This document shows, piece by piece, positions 29,723-38,251 of a stretch of DNA of 64,000 bases. Source of the stretch: Candidatus Dormiibacterota bacterium (lineage in GTDB: Bacteria; Chloroflexota; Dormibacteria; Aeolococcales; Aeolococcaceae); assembly GCA_019245575.1 (NCBI GenBank), contig JAFARE010000018.1, positions 1 through 64,000 of the forward strand, given 5' to 3'. The number at the start of each line of letters is the position of its first letter. Position 1 is the first letter of the stretch. The translations under genes were made by a program, and so were the position numbers. Under the pieces are notes generated by a model. The model had not been told where the DNA came from and did not search any database. It saw nothing but the letters and a program-made list of their open reading frames with translations.

Positions 29723-30226
29723 TCAGGCCTCGGCGCCGCCGGCCGACGCGACATATCTCGCTTCGGCGAGGTCGACGTTGAGATACAGCTTGAGCGCGCG
29801 GCTGAGCATGTCCGAGACGCCCGGCAGGTCGAACTCGTGCGCCAGCTCCGCGAGCGCGGACCGCTGCGCATGCAGCGCCTGCTGCACGAGCGAGCAGCCA
29901 TCCCGCGTGATCCCGACGCGCACCACGCGGCGGTCCGGCGCCCCGCGCGCCGTCTCCACCAGCCCACGCTCGCCCAGCTCGTGCACAAGCAAGGAGACCC
30001 TGGCCTCAGGCGTCTGCAGCAGCTCGGCCAGCTCGCCCTGCACCAGCCCCTCGTGTCCCGCGGCGCCCGCCTCCAGGAGCAGGTGGTACTGCAGCGGCGA
30101 CAGGTCGCACGACGCCAGGGCGCGGTTCATCAGCACGAGCGCCTGACGGAAGCCCCGCCGGAAGGTGGCGGCCAGCCGGATGTCGCCCACCGAAGCGTCC
30201 TCCCAGAACGCCACCTGCTCACCCAT
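29723..30226 (-). CDS. MarR-family transcriptional regulator
   Basis: This 167-residue winged-helix protein has a recognition region GELAELLQTPEARVSLLVHEL (about 64-84, longer than quoted elsewhere) and a wing with RGAPDRRVVRVGITRDG. The DxR-type wing is typical of MarR. It follows the CYTH gene by 6 nt at the end of a greA-lysS-serS-CYTH-marR run and converges with phoR. Ligand and targets are unknown. Confidence 0.8.
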   Translation of the reverse strand: MGEQVAFWEDASVGDIRLAATFRRGFRQALVLMNRALASCDLSPLQYHLLLEAGAAGHEGLVQGELAELLQTPEARVSLLVHELGERGLVETARGAPDRRVVRVGITRDGCSLVQQALHAQRSALAELAHEFDLPGVSDMLSRALKLYLNVDLAEARYVASAGGAEA

Positions 30227-30232
30227 TGCTCG

Positions 30233-30841
30233 CTACCGTACGCGCCCCAGCGCCTGCAGCGCGCGCACGTACTTGGCCATGACCGCCGGCGCCTCCGCTC
30301 CCGCAGCTCGCAGCGCAGCGACCACCAGCTGCAGGCGCTGTTCGAAACCTTCGCCGGCGACCTCCACCTCGACCTCGCGAAAGGCCGAGACAACCGCTCC
30401 GCCCTCGAGAACCTCGACGCGGTCGTCGGCCACCTCGGCCCACCGCCCATCGTCGTCGTCGACGAGGTCGATCACGTGGCGGTGGGTTCGCAGCACCGCG
30501 ACCGGTTGCAGACGCGCGGAGCGCAGCCTCTCGGGGAGATGGCGCAGGACCTCGGCGGGTGGATGCTCGGGTGCGCCGGCGACCTCCGTCTCCTCACGCA
30601 GCAGCGCGTCTCCGGAGCGAGCCGACTCGCCCTTGAGCGTCCACGTGCCACGCGCCCCGTCGGTGGTGCGGTGGCGGAGCCCGGCGCCGGCGTGCAGGAG
30701 CTCGAGGTCAGCCGTGTCCCAATAGGTCGCGTCCAGCACGCGGACGCCGCGGTCCACAGAGCGCAGCCCATTGATGCCGTCGAGACGAGGCAGCACGTAG
30801 TCCCAGCTCACGTCCAGCTTGACCTCGCGCTCCAGCGGCAT
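30233..30841 (-). CDS. CYTH-domain protein (triphosphate tunnel metalloenzyme family)
   Basis: This 202-residue protein starts PLEREVKLDVSWD, with the ExExK metal-binding signature of CYTH (EREVKL). Alternating charged strands typical of the tunnel follow (GLRHRTTDGARGTWTLKGE, LREETEV, AFREVEVEVAGE). Members hydrolyse triphosphates or adenylate; the substrate here cannot be told. It lies 26 nt after serS. Confidence 0.8.
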   Translation of the reverse strand: MPLEREVKLDVSWDYVLPRLDGINGLRSVDRGVRVLDATYWDTADLELLHAGAGLRHRTTDGARGTWTLKGESARSGDALLREETEVAGAPEHPPAEVLRHLPERLRSARLQPVAVLRTHRHVIDLVDDDDGRWAEVADDRVEVLEGGAVVSAFREVEVEVAGEGFEQRLQLVVAALRAAGAEAPAVMAKYVRALQALGRVR

Positions 30842-30867
30842 CGCGTCGGTGCCTCAGCGCAGGCCGT

Positions 30868-32130
30868 TCACGCGCGCGGCGCGAGCCGTTCCACGCCGCC
30901 CATGTAGGGACGGAGCGCGTCGGGCACGCGGACCGACGCGTCACGCTCCTGGTGCGTCTCCAGCACCGCCACGAACGTGCGCGGAATCGCGAGGCCGCTG
31001 CCGTTGAGCGTGTGCACGAAGCGCAGGCGCTCGTCCGCGCCGGCTCGAAAGCGGATGTTGGCTCGCCGCGCCTGGAAGTCGGCGTACACGGAGCAGGACG
31101 ACACCTCGAGAAACCGCTCCATACCGGGCGCCCAGGCCTCGATGTCGTACTTCTTCCACTGCGCAAAGCCGGTGTCGCCGCTGCACATCAGCATCACGCG
31201 GTACATCACGCCGAATCGCTGCAGCACCGCCTCAGCGTGGCGTGTCAGCAGCTCCAGCTCGTCGAGCGAGCGCTCCGGCGTTGTGAAGCGGACCATCTCG
31301 ACCTTGTCGAACTGGTGCAGGCGGATGTACCCGCGCGTGTCCTTGCCGGCCGCGCCGGCCTCCCGGCGCCAGCACGGCGTGTGGCCCACCAGGGAGATCG
31401 GCAGCTGCGATGTGTCGAGCACCTCGTCGCGATACAGGTTGGTGAGCGGCACCTCTGCCGTGGGGATGAGGAACATGTCGTCGTCGCTGTGGTAGGCGTC
31501 GTCCTCGAACTTCGGCAGCTGTGCCGTGCCGACCATCGCGTCGCGGCGCACCACATACGGCGGCGCGATCTCCGTGTAGCCGTGCTCACGCGTGGCGATG
31601 TCCAGCATGCACGCGACCAGAGCGCGCTGCAGGCGCACGCCCTCGCCGCGCAGCACAGCGAACCGCGAGCCGCTGATCTTCGCCGCGCGCTCGAAGTCGA
31701 AGATGCCGAGCGCCTCGCCGATCTCCAGGTGCGATCGCGGCTCGAACTCGAAGCGCCGTGGCTCACCCCAGGTGCGCACTACGACGTTGTCGTCCGGCGT
31801 GGTGCCGAAGGGCACGCTCTCGTGCGGCGGATTGGGCACCTCGAGCAGCAGCGACTCGAGTCGCGCGTCGAGCTCGTTGAGCCTCGTGTCGCCCTCCTGG
31901 ATGCTCCGCTTCAACGCTGTGAGCTCCTCATGCTGCTCCTGCGTCGGTGCGCCGCGAATCTCCGCCCCTGCCGCACGCTGCCGCGCACGTGCCGACTCGA
32001 CCTCGCTGCGGATGCGCCGAGCCTCCGCGTCCAGGGTGAGGATCTCGTCGACCGGCGCGCCCTCGCCCTTGCGCCGCGCGCCCTCGCGGACCCAGTCCGG
32101 CCGCTCGCGAATCTGCTGCAGCGCCAGCAT
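30868..32130 (-). CDS. serS: Seryl-tRNA synthetase
   Basis: This class II synthetase of 420 residues has an N-terminal coiled-coil arm (about 30-105). Motif 2 includes CWRREAGAAGKDTRGYIRLHQF, read as two parts, and motif 3 ends LNGSGLAIPRTFVAVLE. TAEVPLTNLYRDEVLD is the serine/ATP region. It overlaps the lysS stop as TGATG. Length and order match the bacterial type. Confidence 0.95.
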   Translation of the reverse strand: MLALQQIRERPDWVREGARRKGEGAPVDEILTLDAEARRIRSEVESARARQRAAGAEIRGAPTQEQHEELTALKRSIQEGDTRLNELDARLESLLLEVPNPPHESVPFGTTPDDNVVVRTWGEPRRFEFEPRSHLEIGEALGIFDFERAAKISGSRFAVLRGEGVRLQRALVACMLDIATREHGYTEIAPPYVVRRDAMVGTAQLPKFEDDAYHSDDDMFLIPTAEVPLTNLYRDEVLDTSQLPISLVGHTPCWRREAGAAGKDTRGYIRLHQFDKVEMVRFTTPERSLDELELLTRHAEAVLQRFGVMYRVMLMCSGDTGFAQWKKYDIEAWAPGMERFLEVSSCSVYADFQARRANIRFRAGADERLRFVHTLNGSGLAIPRTFVAVLETHQERDASVRVPDALRPYMGGVERLAPRA

Positions 32131-33728
32131 CAGGTGTCTTCTGCCCGCTCGCTCGGAGAGAGATGTGACGCCGGCTCGTGCACGCGTTGCGCGGCGCTGC
32201 GATGTTGCGGACGCATGGTGGGAAACAGCAGCACATCGCGAATGGTGGCGGCCCCCGTGAGCAGCATGACGAGGCGGTCCACGCCCACCCCCAGGCCGCC
32301 CGCCGGCGGCATGCCGATCTCGATCGCCTCCAGGAAGTCCTCGTCCACCGGCGCCGCCTCGGGGTCGCCCGCCGCGCGCCGCTCAGCCTGCTCCTCGAAA
32401 CGACGCCGCTGGTCTACGGGATCGTTCAGCTCGCTGAACGCATTGGCCAGCTCACGCCCCGTCACCACGAGCTCGAATCGCTCGACAAATCGTGGGTCGT
32501 CGCTGCGCCGCCGCGCCAGCGGTGACACCTCCTCTGGGTAGTCGATCACGAATGTCGGGTCCCATATGTGCGGCTCCACGCGGTCCTCGTAGATCTTGAA
32601 CAGCGTCGCTCCCGGACCGCTGCCCGCCGCGACCTCGACGCCCAGACGCGCGGCCACGGCCTGCATGTCATCCCACGCCTCCAGGGGGTCGAACTCACAG
32701 CGTTCACGCACCAGGTCGACCATCCGCGCTGTGGTGAACGGCGGATGCAGGTCGACCGTGCGCCCCTCGACGCGCCGCACGAGCGGGTCGTCGCACGGCG
32801 GGCTGCCTCCCTCGTCGTCCCACTGCGGCCCCACCGCCATCGCAGCGTCGGCGACGAGCGTCTCGGTGAGCTCGCGCATGTCGTCGTAGTTCGCGTAGGC
32901 CTGGTACGCCTCCAGCATCGTGAACTCGGGATTCCAGCGCGGGCCCAGCCCCTCGTTGCGGAACACGCGGCCGATCTCGTACACGCGCTGGTAACCGCCG
33001 ACCAGCAGCCGCTTGAGGTGCAGCTCGATGGCGATCCGCAGGAACACGTCGGTGTGCAGCGCGTTCCAGTGCGTGATGAACGGGACCGCGGCGCCACCGC
33101 CGGGTATTGGGACGAGCACGGGCGTCTCGACTTCGAGGAAGCGGCGCGCATCCAGCGTGCGGCGCAGCGCGCGGATCACCGCCGAGCGCGCCGCGAAGTG
33201 GCGCCGCTGCTCCGCGTTGCTGAGCAGGTCGAGGTATCGCTTGCGGTAGCGCACCTCCTGGTCAGTGAGGCCGTGGAACTTCTCGGGCGGCGGGCGCAGC
33301 GCCTTCACCAGCAGTGTGATGCCGTCGACGGCGACGGACGGCTCGCCGCGGCGCGTGCGCGTGACATGGCCGCTGACGCCGACGATGTCGCCGAGGTCGA
33401 GCTGCCGCACCACCTCGTACGCGGGCTCGCCGACACGGTCGGCGCGGAACCAGACCTGCATGCGGCCGCTCTCGTCCTCGAGGTGCGCGAAGCAGGTCCC
33501 TCCCTGCAGGCGCAGCTGCATCACGCGGCCCGCGACGGCGACCTCGGGGCCTTCCACAGCCGTGCCGTCCGCCCCCTGCGGATGCTCCGTCTCGTGACGG
33601 GACAGCAGCTGCCGCGCCTCGGTGAGGCTGGCCGTCGGCCGGAAGTCGACGCCCGCGACGGGAACGCCGCGAGCCACCAGCTCCTCCGCCTTGCGACGGC
33701 GCTCGGCGATCAGATCCTCGCCAGGCAC
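32130..33728 (-). CDS. lysS: Lysyl-tRNA synthetase, class II
   Basis: The 532 residues have an N-terminal OB-fold anticodon domain (VAVAGRVMQLRLQGGTCFAHL) and class II motifs: motif 1 in FLEVETPVLVPIPGG, motif 2 in RVFRNEGLGPRWNPEFTMLE (two adjacent stretches) and motif 3 in GVGVDRLVMLLTG. A C-terminal extension beyond LLFPTMRP adds about 25 residues. It follows greA by 17 nt. It supplies the charged lysyl-tRNA that the lysine leader peptide would sense. Confidence 0.94.
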   Translation of the reverse strand: MPGEDLIAERRRKAEELVARGVPVAGVDFRPTASLTEARQLLSRHETEHPQGADGTAVEGPEVAVAGRVMQLRLQGGTCFAHLEDESGRMQVWFRADRVGEPAYEVVRQLDLGDIVGVSGHVTRTRRGEPSVAVDGITLLVKALRPPPEKFHGLTDQEVRYRKRYLDLLSNAEQRRHFAARSAVIRALRRTLDARRFLEVETPVLVPIPGGGAAVPFITHWNALHTDVFLRIAIELHLKRLLVGGYQRVYEIGRVFRNEGLGPRWNPEFTMLEAYQAYANYDDMRELTETLVADAAMAVGPQWDDEGGSPPCDDPLVRRVEGRTVDLHPPFTTARMVDLVRERCEFDPLEAWDDMQAVAARLGVEVAAGSGPGATLFKIYEDRVEPHIWDPTFVIDYPEEVSPLARRRSDDPRFVERFELVVTGRELANAFSELNDPVDQRRRFEEQAERRAAGDPEAAPVDEDFLEAIEIGMPPAGGLGVGVDRLVMLLTGAATIRDVLLFPTMRPQHRSAAQRVHEPASHLSPSERAEDT

Positions 33729-33745
33729 GTCTCAGGCCGGGCGGC

Positions 33746-34207
33746 TCAGCCGACTTTGACGATCTTCATCCGGCGAGAGCCGCCGGGGCTCTGCACCTCG
33801 ACCTCCTCGCCGACGCGGTGCCCGAGCAGCGCCCGGCCCACCGGCGACTCCATCGAGATGCGGCCCGCGGCCACGTCGACCTCGGCCGGCCCGACGATCG
33901 TGAAGCTCTGCTTCCCGAACTCATCCTTGACGTCGACCACCGAGCCCACGCGCACCTCGCCGTCCTCGTCGGTCTCCTCGATGATGACGGCGTTGCGGAT
34001 CATGTTCTCGAGCACGAGGATGCGGCCCTCGAGCATGCCCTGCTCGTTCTTGGCGTCCTCGTACTCGGCGTTTTCCGAGATGTCGCCGAAGTCCTTGGCG
34101 TATTTGATCCGTTCAGCCACCTCGGCCCGGCGGACGGTTCGCAACTCGTCCAGCTCCCGTTCGAGCTTTGTCAGGCCGTCCTTGGTCAGCAGGACTGGCT
34201 TTTCCAT
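33746..34207 (-). CDS. greA: Transcription elongation factor GreA
   Basis: It rescues backtracked RNA polymerase. The 153 residues have an N-terminal coiled coil whose tip carries the acidic catalytic pair (GDISENAEYEDAKNEQ, about 41-56) and a C-terminal FKBP-like domain (SPVGRALLGHRVGEEVEV). It is first in a greA-lysS-serS run, a common bacterial pairing with dus upstream. Confidence 0.94.
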   Translation of the reverse strand: MEKPVLLTKDGLTKLERELDELRTVRRAEVAERIKYAKDFGDISENAEYEDAKNEQGMLEGRILVLENMIRNAVIIEETDEDGEVRVGSVVDVKDEFGKQSFTIVGPAEVDVAAGRISMESPVGRALLGHRVGEEVEVQSPGGSRRMKIVKVG

Positions 34208-34270
34208 AGAAGGTAGGTCCTCTCTTCTCGGGCCGTCCGGTGCGCCCGGAGGCCGCCCAGGGGATAGCGG

Positions 34271-34276
34271 AGTATA
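34271..34276 (-). promoter_or_regulatory. -10 element of the greA operon
   Basis: TATACT lies on the minus strand, giving a transcript start near 34264 and a 5' region of about 57 nt. No convincing -35 hexamer is seen at normal spacing. Confidence 0.4.
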
Positions 34277-34321
34277 GGCGAGGATGCCGCTTCATGGCGG
34301 TAACAAAACGTCCGGTCGCTG

Positions 34322-34350
34322 TTGACCCGATCTGATATGGTTTCTATCAT
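34322..34350 (+). promoter_or_regulatory. Promoter of an intergenic RNA
   Basis: TTGACC (34322-34327) and TATCAT (34345-34350) are separated by exactly 17 nt on the plus strand, pointing away from greA into the gap before dus. It leads only into the short terminated RNA at 34356-34430. Confidence 0.6.
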
Positions 34351-34355
34351 CATGG

Positions 34356-34430
34356 CGCTCGCCTAGCGAGCGATTCCCCTTTGCCCCCCCTCTCGGGGCG
34401 TCCTTGGTCTCCAGGGGCGCCCTTTTTTTT
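34356..34430 (+). ncRNA. Candidate small RNA, about 75 nt
   Basis: A good promoter and a strong terminator bracket about 75 nt with no usable ORF (only a four-codon ATG frame near the start). The 5' part can form a hairpin around CGCTCGCCTAGCGAGCG. A C-run at 34384-34390 could pair with the G-run of the terminator. It does not resemble tRNA, 6S or a known riboswitch. Flanking genes (greA, dus) are both on the other strand, so it is an independent unit. Confidence 0.5.
34396..34430 (+). terminator. Intrinsic terminator of the intergenic RNA
   Basis: A 12-bp stem (34396-34407 with 34411-34422, including two G-U pairs) with a 3-nt loop is followed directly by eight T residues. Confidence 0.85.
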
Positions 34431-34431
34431 C

Positions 34432-34548
34432 GCGACGCTCATTTCCCGCTGATACTTTGTCGGCTTCGCTGCTCGCTCGGTCACGTACTACGGGTACGCT
34501 CCCTCGCTGCGCGGCTCGCCTCCTCGTCTCAGCGGGCCTGAGCGTCGC
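34432..34548. repeat. Long interrupted inverted repeat
   Basis: 34432-34441 pairs with 34539-34548 (10 bp) and 34445-34452 with 34529-34536 (8 bp), enclosing about 76 nt with a smaller central palindrome (CGTAC...GTACG near 34484-34498). No ORF is present. It could be a folded intergenic repeat unit or a processing/replication-related hairpin. A similar long inverted repeat lies at 62575-62715. The rest of the gap to 34623 holds one small hairpin (GGCGAC...GTCGCC near 34590-34606) and nothing else I can support. Confidence 0.6.
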
Positions 34549-34623
34549 TCGCGTGCATCTCGCACGGCTCCCTAGTCACGCTTTTTGACGGCGACACGAA
34601 GTCGCCTGTCTGGCAACCCTTGT

Positions 34624-35661
34624 TCAGCCCTCGCCGGATGTGAAGACGGGTTGGAAGTGGCCGGTGGGTGCGGGGCCGGCGGCGCGCGCCTGATCCAGGA
34701 TCCAGCGCAGGTGCTCGCGCGTGTCCATGTGCTGCACCTCTGCGCGCAGGCGCGCCGCGCCGCTGCATCCCTTGATCGTCCAGGCGACGTACTTGCGCCC
34801 GATGCGCAGCGCTCGGGTGTCGCCGTAGTACGCGCACAGCATCTCGAGGTGACGCTCGGTGAGCGCGATGCGGTCGGCGAACGGCTGGTCAGCGATGAGC
34901 GCGCCGGTGGCGAGGTGTTGTACCGCCTGGTGCACGAACCACAGGTTGCCCAGCATGCCGCGCGCGATCACGGCGCCGTCGACCATCCCCGCACGCACGC
35001 GCATGCGCAGCACGCGCACGTCGTCGACGTCGCCGCTGCCGATGACCGGTATGTCAACCGACTCCTTCACGCGCGCGATCTCACTCCAGTCGGCGAGGCC
35101 CTGGTAGCGCTGGCAGCGCGTGCGGCCGTGGACGGTCACGGCAGCCACACCGACGTCCTGCAACGCACGGGCCAGCTCTGGCGCGTTGATCGTGTGATGG
35201 TCCCAACCCAGGCGCATCTTCGCCGTGACAGGAACGCTGACCGCCTCGACCATCGCGCCCAGCACGCGCGCGGTCGCGGCGACGTCACGCGCCAGCGCGG
35301 CGCCGCTGCCGCGGTTGACCACGCGCGGCACCGGGCACCCGAGGTTGACGTCGACGAGTGACGCGCCACGCGCAACGCAGATCCGCGCGGCCGCAGCCAT
35401 GACCTGCGGATCACAGCCCACAAGCTGCGCCGCCACGGGCGAGGTTCCACCGCGACAATCCAGCAGCTCGAGCGCCGCCCCGACCTCGCGCACAACGGCC
35501 TCGGCGGCGACCATCTCGGTGGAGACGAGCCCCGCGCCCAGCTCGCTCACCAACTCGCGCAGCGGCGCGTCCGTGATCCCCACCATGGGCGCGATGAGCA
35601 CGCGCGACGACAGCTCGAGCGTGCCGATGCGCAAGCCCGTGCTCACAGTCGCGACAGCCAT
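34624..35661 (-). CDS. dus: tRNA-dihydrouridine synthase
   Basis: This FMN enzyme reduces uridines in tRNA D-loops. The 345 residues show the family opening LIAPMVGITDAPLRELV, the catalytic Cys in VDVNLGCPVPRVVNRGSG, KMRLGWDH, VHGRTRCQRYQG and GSGDVDDV. The C-terminal helical domain contains REHLRWILDQ. ATG 35661 or ATG 35670 (three codons longer) could be the start. It lies 27-36 nt after coaX, probably one operon. Confidence 0.9.
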   Translation of the reverse strand: MAVATVSTGLRIGTLELSSRVLIAPMVGITDAPLRELVSELGAGLVSTEMVAAEAVVREVGAALELLDCRGGTSPVAAQLVGCDPQVMAAAARICVARGASLVDVNLGCPVPRVVNRGSGAALARDVAATARVLGAMVEAVSVPVTAKMRLGWDHHTINAPELARALQDVGVAAVTVHGRTRCQRYQGLADWSEIARVKESVDIPVIGSGDVDDVRVLRMRVRAGMVDGAVIARGMLGNLWFVHQAVQHLATGALIADQPFADRIALTERHLEMLCAYYGDTRALRIGRKYVAWTIKGCSGAARLRAEVQHMDTREHLRWILDQARAAGPAPTGHFQPVFTSGEG

Positions 35662-35696
35662 GCCGGCCATCTTATCCGCGGGCCGGATTGCGGACG

Positions 35697-36461
35697 TCAG
35701 ATGTTCAGCTGGTGAATCAAGCGCAGCCCGGTGAGCGTGAGTCGCTCGTCCACCACGTCGATCACATCGATGAGCGGCGCCATCGGCGCGGCCAGCCCAC
35801 CCGTCGCGATGACTCGCGCAGCGTCGCCGATCTCCGCTCGAAACCGCGCGACCAGCTCCTTGACCAGGCCCACGTAACCGAAGACGATGCCGGACTGCAT
35901 TCCCGTGATCGTGCTGCGGCCGATCGCGGACGCCGGGGCCACGAGCTCGACGCGGGCGAGCCGGGCCGCGTGGCTGACCAGCGCGTCGTGGCTGATCTCG
36001 ATGCCCGGAGCGATTGCGCCGCCGAGGTAGTCGCCGTCCGGACCGATGGCGTCGAAGGTCGTGGCGGTGCCGAAGTCGACCAGGATGGCCGGGCCGCCGT
36101 ACAGCGCGTGTGCCGCGACGGCGTTGGCGATGCGGTCGGCGCCGACCTGGCGCGGGTCGTCGAAGTGGATGCGCACGCCGGTGCGCATCCCCGGGCCCAC
36201 CATCATCGGCGCGCGCCGGAAATATGTCTGCGACAGCTGCTCCAGCGTGCGCGACAGCATCGGCACGACGTTGCTCACCACCACGGCGTCGATGGCCGCC
36301 GGCTCCACGCCGTGGCGACCGAGCAGCTGCACGAGGACGAGCCCCAGCTCCTCGTCGGTGACGCGGTCGTCGGTGTGCAGCCGGAAGTCCGCCACCAGCG
36401 AGTCGCCGTCGAACACGCCCACGACGATGTGCGTGTTGCCCACGTCGACGGCCAGCAGCAT
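35697..36461 (-). CDS. coaX: Type III pantothenate kinase
   Basis: It phosphorylates pantothenate, the first step of CoA synthesis. The 254 residues have the ASKHA opening MLLAVDVGNTHIVVGVFDG, the substrate segment VGADRIANAVAA, the DFGTATTFDAIGPDG phosphate loop, and GAIAPGIEIS. ATG 36461 is chosen because the protein then starts at the conserved first strand. It is divergent from the ROK gene 27 nt away, a gap that must hold both start regions. Confidence 0.92.
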   Translation of the reverse strand: MLLAVDVGNTHIVVGVFDGDSLVADFRLHTDDRVTDEELGLVLVQLLGRHGVEPAAIDAVVVSNVVPMLSRTLEQLSQTYFRRAPMMVGPGMRTGVRIHFDDPRQVGADRIANAVAAHALYGGPAILVDFGTATTFDAIGPDGDYLGGAIAPGIEISHDALVSHAARLARVELVAPASAIGRSTITGMQSGIVFGYVGLVKELVARFRAEIGDAARVIATGGLAAPMAPLIDVIDVVDERLTLTGLRLIHQLNI

Positions 36462-36488
36462 GGCGGCGAGTGTATGCATCATCGCGGG

Positions 36489-37337
36489 GTGATCGGGCTC
36501 CTCGACATCGGCGGCACCAAGCTGGCCGCGGCCCGGTCGGCGGAGCCCGGGCGTTTGCAAAACCTGCAACGCACTCCGACGCCGGCCGACCCCGCAGGCG
36601 CCCTGGCCTCACTTCTCGACCGAGCCGCGGACGGAGCTGAGCTGGACGCCATCGCCGTGTCCCTGCCCGGACCCTTCGACCGCGCTGGAGCAGCGCTGAT
36701 CGACCCTCCGGGCATGCCCGAACGCTGGCACGGCCTCCGCGTCGGCGAGGATTTGGGCGAGCGTTACGGCTGCCCGGTGGTGGTGGAGAACGACGCCAAC
36801 GCCGCCGCTCTCGCCGAGGCGACGTGGGGCGCCGGCCGGGACGCGCAGACCGTTGTGTACTTCACCGTTTCGACAGGCGTGGGCACCGGGGTGGTGCGCG
36901 ACGGGGCGGTCTGGCACGGCCGCCACGACACGGAGGGCGGCCACCAGGTGGTCTGGCCGCGCTGGGCCGGCGGCCCGCCGTGCCACTGCGGCGGGGCCGG
37001 GTGCCTCGAGGCGCTGGCCAGCGGCCTCGCGATCGAGCGCCGCTTCGGGGTGCGCGGCGAGCACCTCGAGGACCCCGAGGCCTGGGCCGACATCGGCCGC
37101 TGGCTGGGGCTCGGGGCCGTCAACGCCATCGCCCTGGTCGACCCCGACGTGGTGCTCTTCGGGGGCGGCGTCACCGCCGCCTGGGACCGCTTCGCCCCGT
37201 CGCTGCAACGGACCATCGCCGAGCACCTCCACCTGCAGCCGGTGCCCCGGGTCGAGCTGGGCTCGCTGGGCGAGGAGCGCAACCTGCTCGGCGCGCTCGC
37301 GCTGGGCGCCGCCGCGCTGGCCGCACCGGTACGCTGA
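36489..37337 (+). CDS. ROK-family sugar kinase
   Basis: The 282-residue protein starts at GTG with LLDIGGTKLAAARS (ATP phosphate-1 motif). It has VVVENDANAAALAEATWGAG with the catalytic Asp, TVSTGVGTGVV, and the ROK zinc signature in the CHCGGAGCLEALASG segment with the EGGHQ histidine upstream. No N-terminal HTH is present, so it is an enzyme such as glucokinase rather than a repressor. The sugar specificity is not certain. degV follows 7 nt later. Confidence 0.87.
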   Translation: MIGLLDIGGTKLAAARSAEPGRLQNLQRTPTPADPAGALASLLDRAADGAELDAIAVSLPGPFDRAGAALIDPPGMPERWHGLRVGEDLGERYGCPVVVENDANAAALAEATWGAGRDAQTVVYFTVSTGVGTGVVRDGAVWHGRHDTEGGHQVVWPRWAGGPPCHCGGAGCLEALASGLAIERRFGVRGEHLEDPEAWADIGRWLGLGAVNAIALVDPDVVLFGGGVTAAWDRFAPSLQRTIAEHLHLQPVPRVELGSLGEERNLLGALALGAAALAAPVR

Positions 37338-37344
37338 GGCGCTG

Positions 37345-38211
37345 ATGGCGAGGGTGCGCATCGTCTGCGACAGCACCGCGGACCTGGAGCCCGGGTTCCG
37401 CCGCGCGCACGACGTGCGCGTGGTGCCGCTCAAGGTGATCTTCGGTGACGAGGTCCTGGAGGACGGCGAGACCATCCGCCCGGACGAGTTCTACCGGCGC
37501 ATGCGCGAGTCGCCGGTGCACCCACGCACCTCACAGCCTGCCCCGGGCGAGTTCGAGACCGTCTTTCGCGACCTGACGGCCGATGGGTCGGCCGTGCTCT
37601 GCACGACGATCTCGGCCGAGCTGAGCGGCACGTACGCCTCGGCAGAGCAGGCGCGCGCGGCGCTGCCGGACGCCGACATCCGCGTGATCGACACTCGCAC
37701 CGTCGCGGTTGCCCACAACGCGATGGTCCACGCCGCTGTCGCCGCGGCCGAGGCGGGAGGCGGCGCCGACGAGGCCGAGGCGGCGGTGCGCCGGCTGATC
37801 GCCGATCTGCTCGTGCTGTTCACCGTGGACACCCTCGAGTACCTGCGCCGCGGCGGCCGGATCGGCGGCGCCCGGGCGCTGGTGGGCTCGGTGCTCGACA
37901 TCAAGCCGATCCTGGAGATCCGCGACGGGCGCATCGAGCCCGTCGACCGGGCCCGGACCCTGGCCCGCGCGCTGGACCGGATGGTGGGCGACGTGGGCAA
38001 GGCGGCCGCGAGGTGGGGCGGCGCCGACGTGGTCGTGGGTCATGGCGACCGGCCCGACGAGGCGGCCCGTCTGGCGGAGCGGATCCGGCCGCTGGCCGGC
38101 GCCGGTTCGGTCAAGGTGATCGACGTCGGCCCGGTGATCGGCTGCCACGCCGGCCCCGGCGTCTTCGGGCTGGGGTTCGCGCCACTTGCGCCCGGGAGCC
38201 CGGCCGCGTAG
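37345..38211 (+). CDS. DegV-family fatty-acid-binding protein
   Basis: This 288-residue DegV/FakB-like protein shows VCDSTADLEPGF at the N-terminus, the RTSQPAPGEFETVF substrate segment, the CTTISAELSGTYASAEQA ligand loop and a C-terminal IGCHAGPGVFGLGF. Members bind a fatty acid for phosphorylation by a FakA kinase. No fakA is seen here. ATG 37345 lies 7 nt after the ROK stop. Confidence 0.88.
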   Translation: MARVRIVCDSTADLEPGFRRAHDVRVVPLKVIFGDEVLEDGETIRPDEFYRRMRESPVHPRTSQPAPGEFETVFRDLTADGSAVLCTTISAELSGTYASAEQARAALPDADIRVIDTRTVAVAHNAMVHAAVAAAEAGGGADEAEAAVRRLIADLLVLFTVDTLEYLRRGGRIGGARALVGSVLDIKPILEIRDGRIEPVDRARTLARALDRMVGDVGKAAARWGGADVVVGHGDRPDEAARLAERIRPLAGAGSVKVIDVGPVIGCHAGPGVFGLGFAPLAPGSPAA

Positions 38212-38219
38212 CATCTAGG

Positions 38220-38235
38220 TTGGTCGTCCGACCAA
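38220..38235. promoter_or_regulatory. Palindrome upstream of the cNMP-binding gene
   Basis: TTGGTC-GTCC-GACCAA is a 6-bp-arm inverted repeat 16 nt before ATG 38252, just ahead of the GGAG ribosome site. It could be an operator, for example for the nearby TetR regulator, or a small hairpin. Function is inferred from position only. Confidence 0.4.
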
Positions 38236-38251
38236 GAAGGAGACACCAACC

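Noticed and set aside
34624-36612. 662-codon frame spanning dus and coaX
   Set aside because: Only its 3' half is dus. The 5' half is the shadow of coaX, which has its own start and motifs in another frame.
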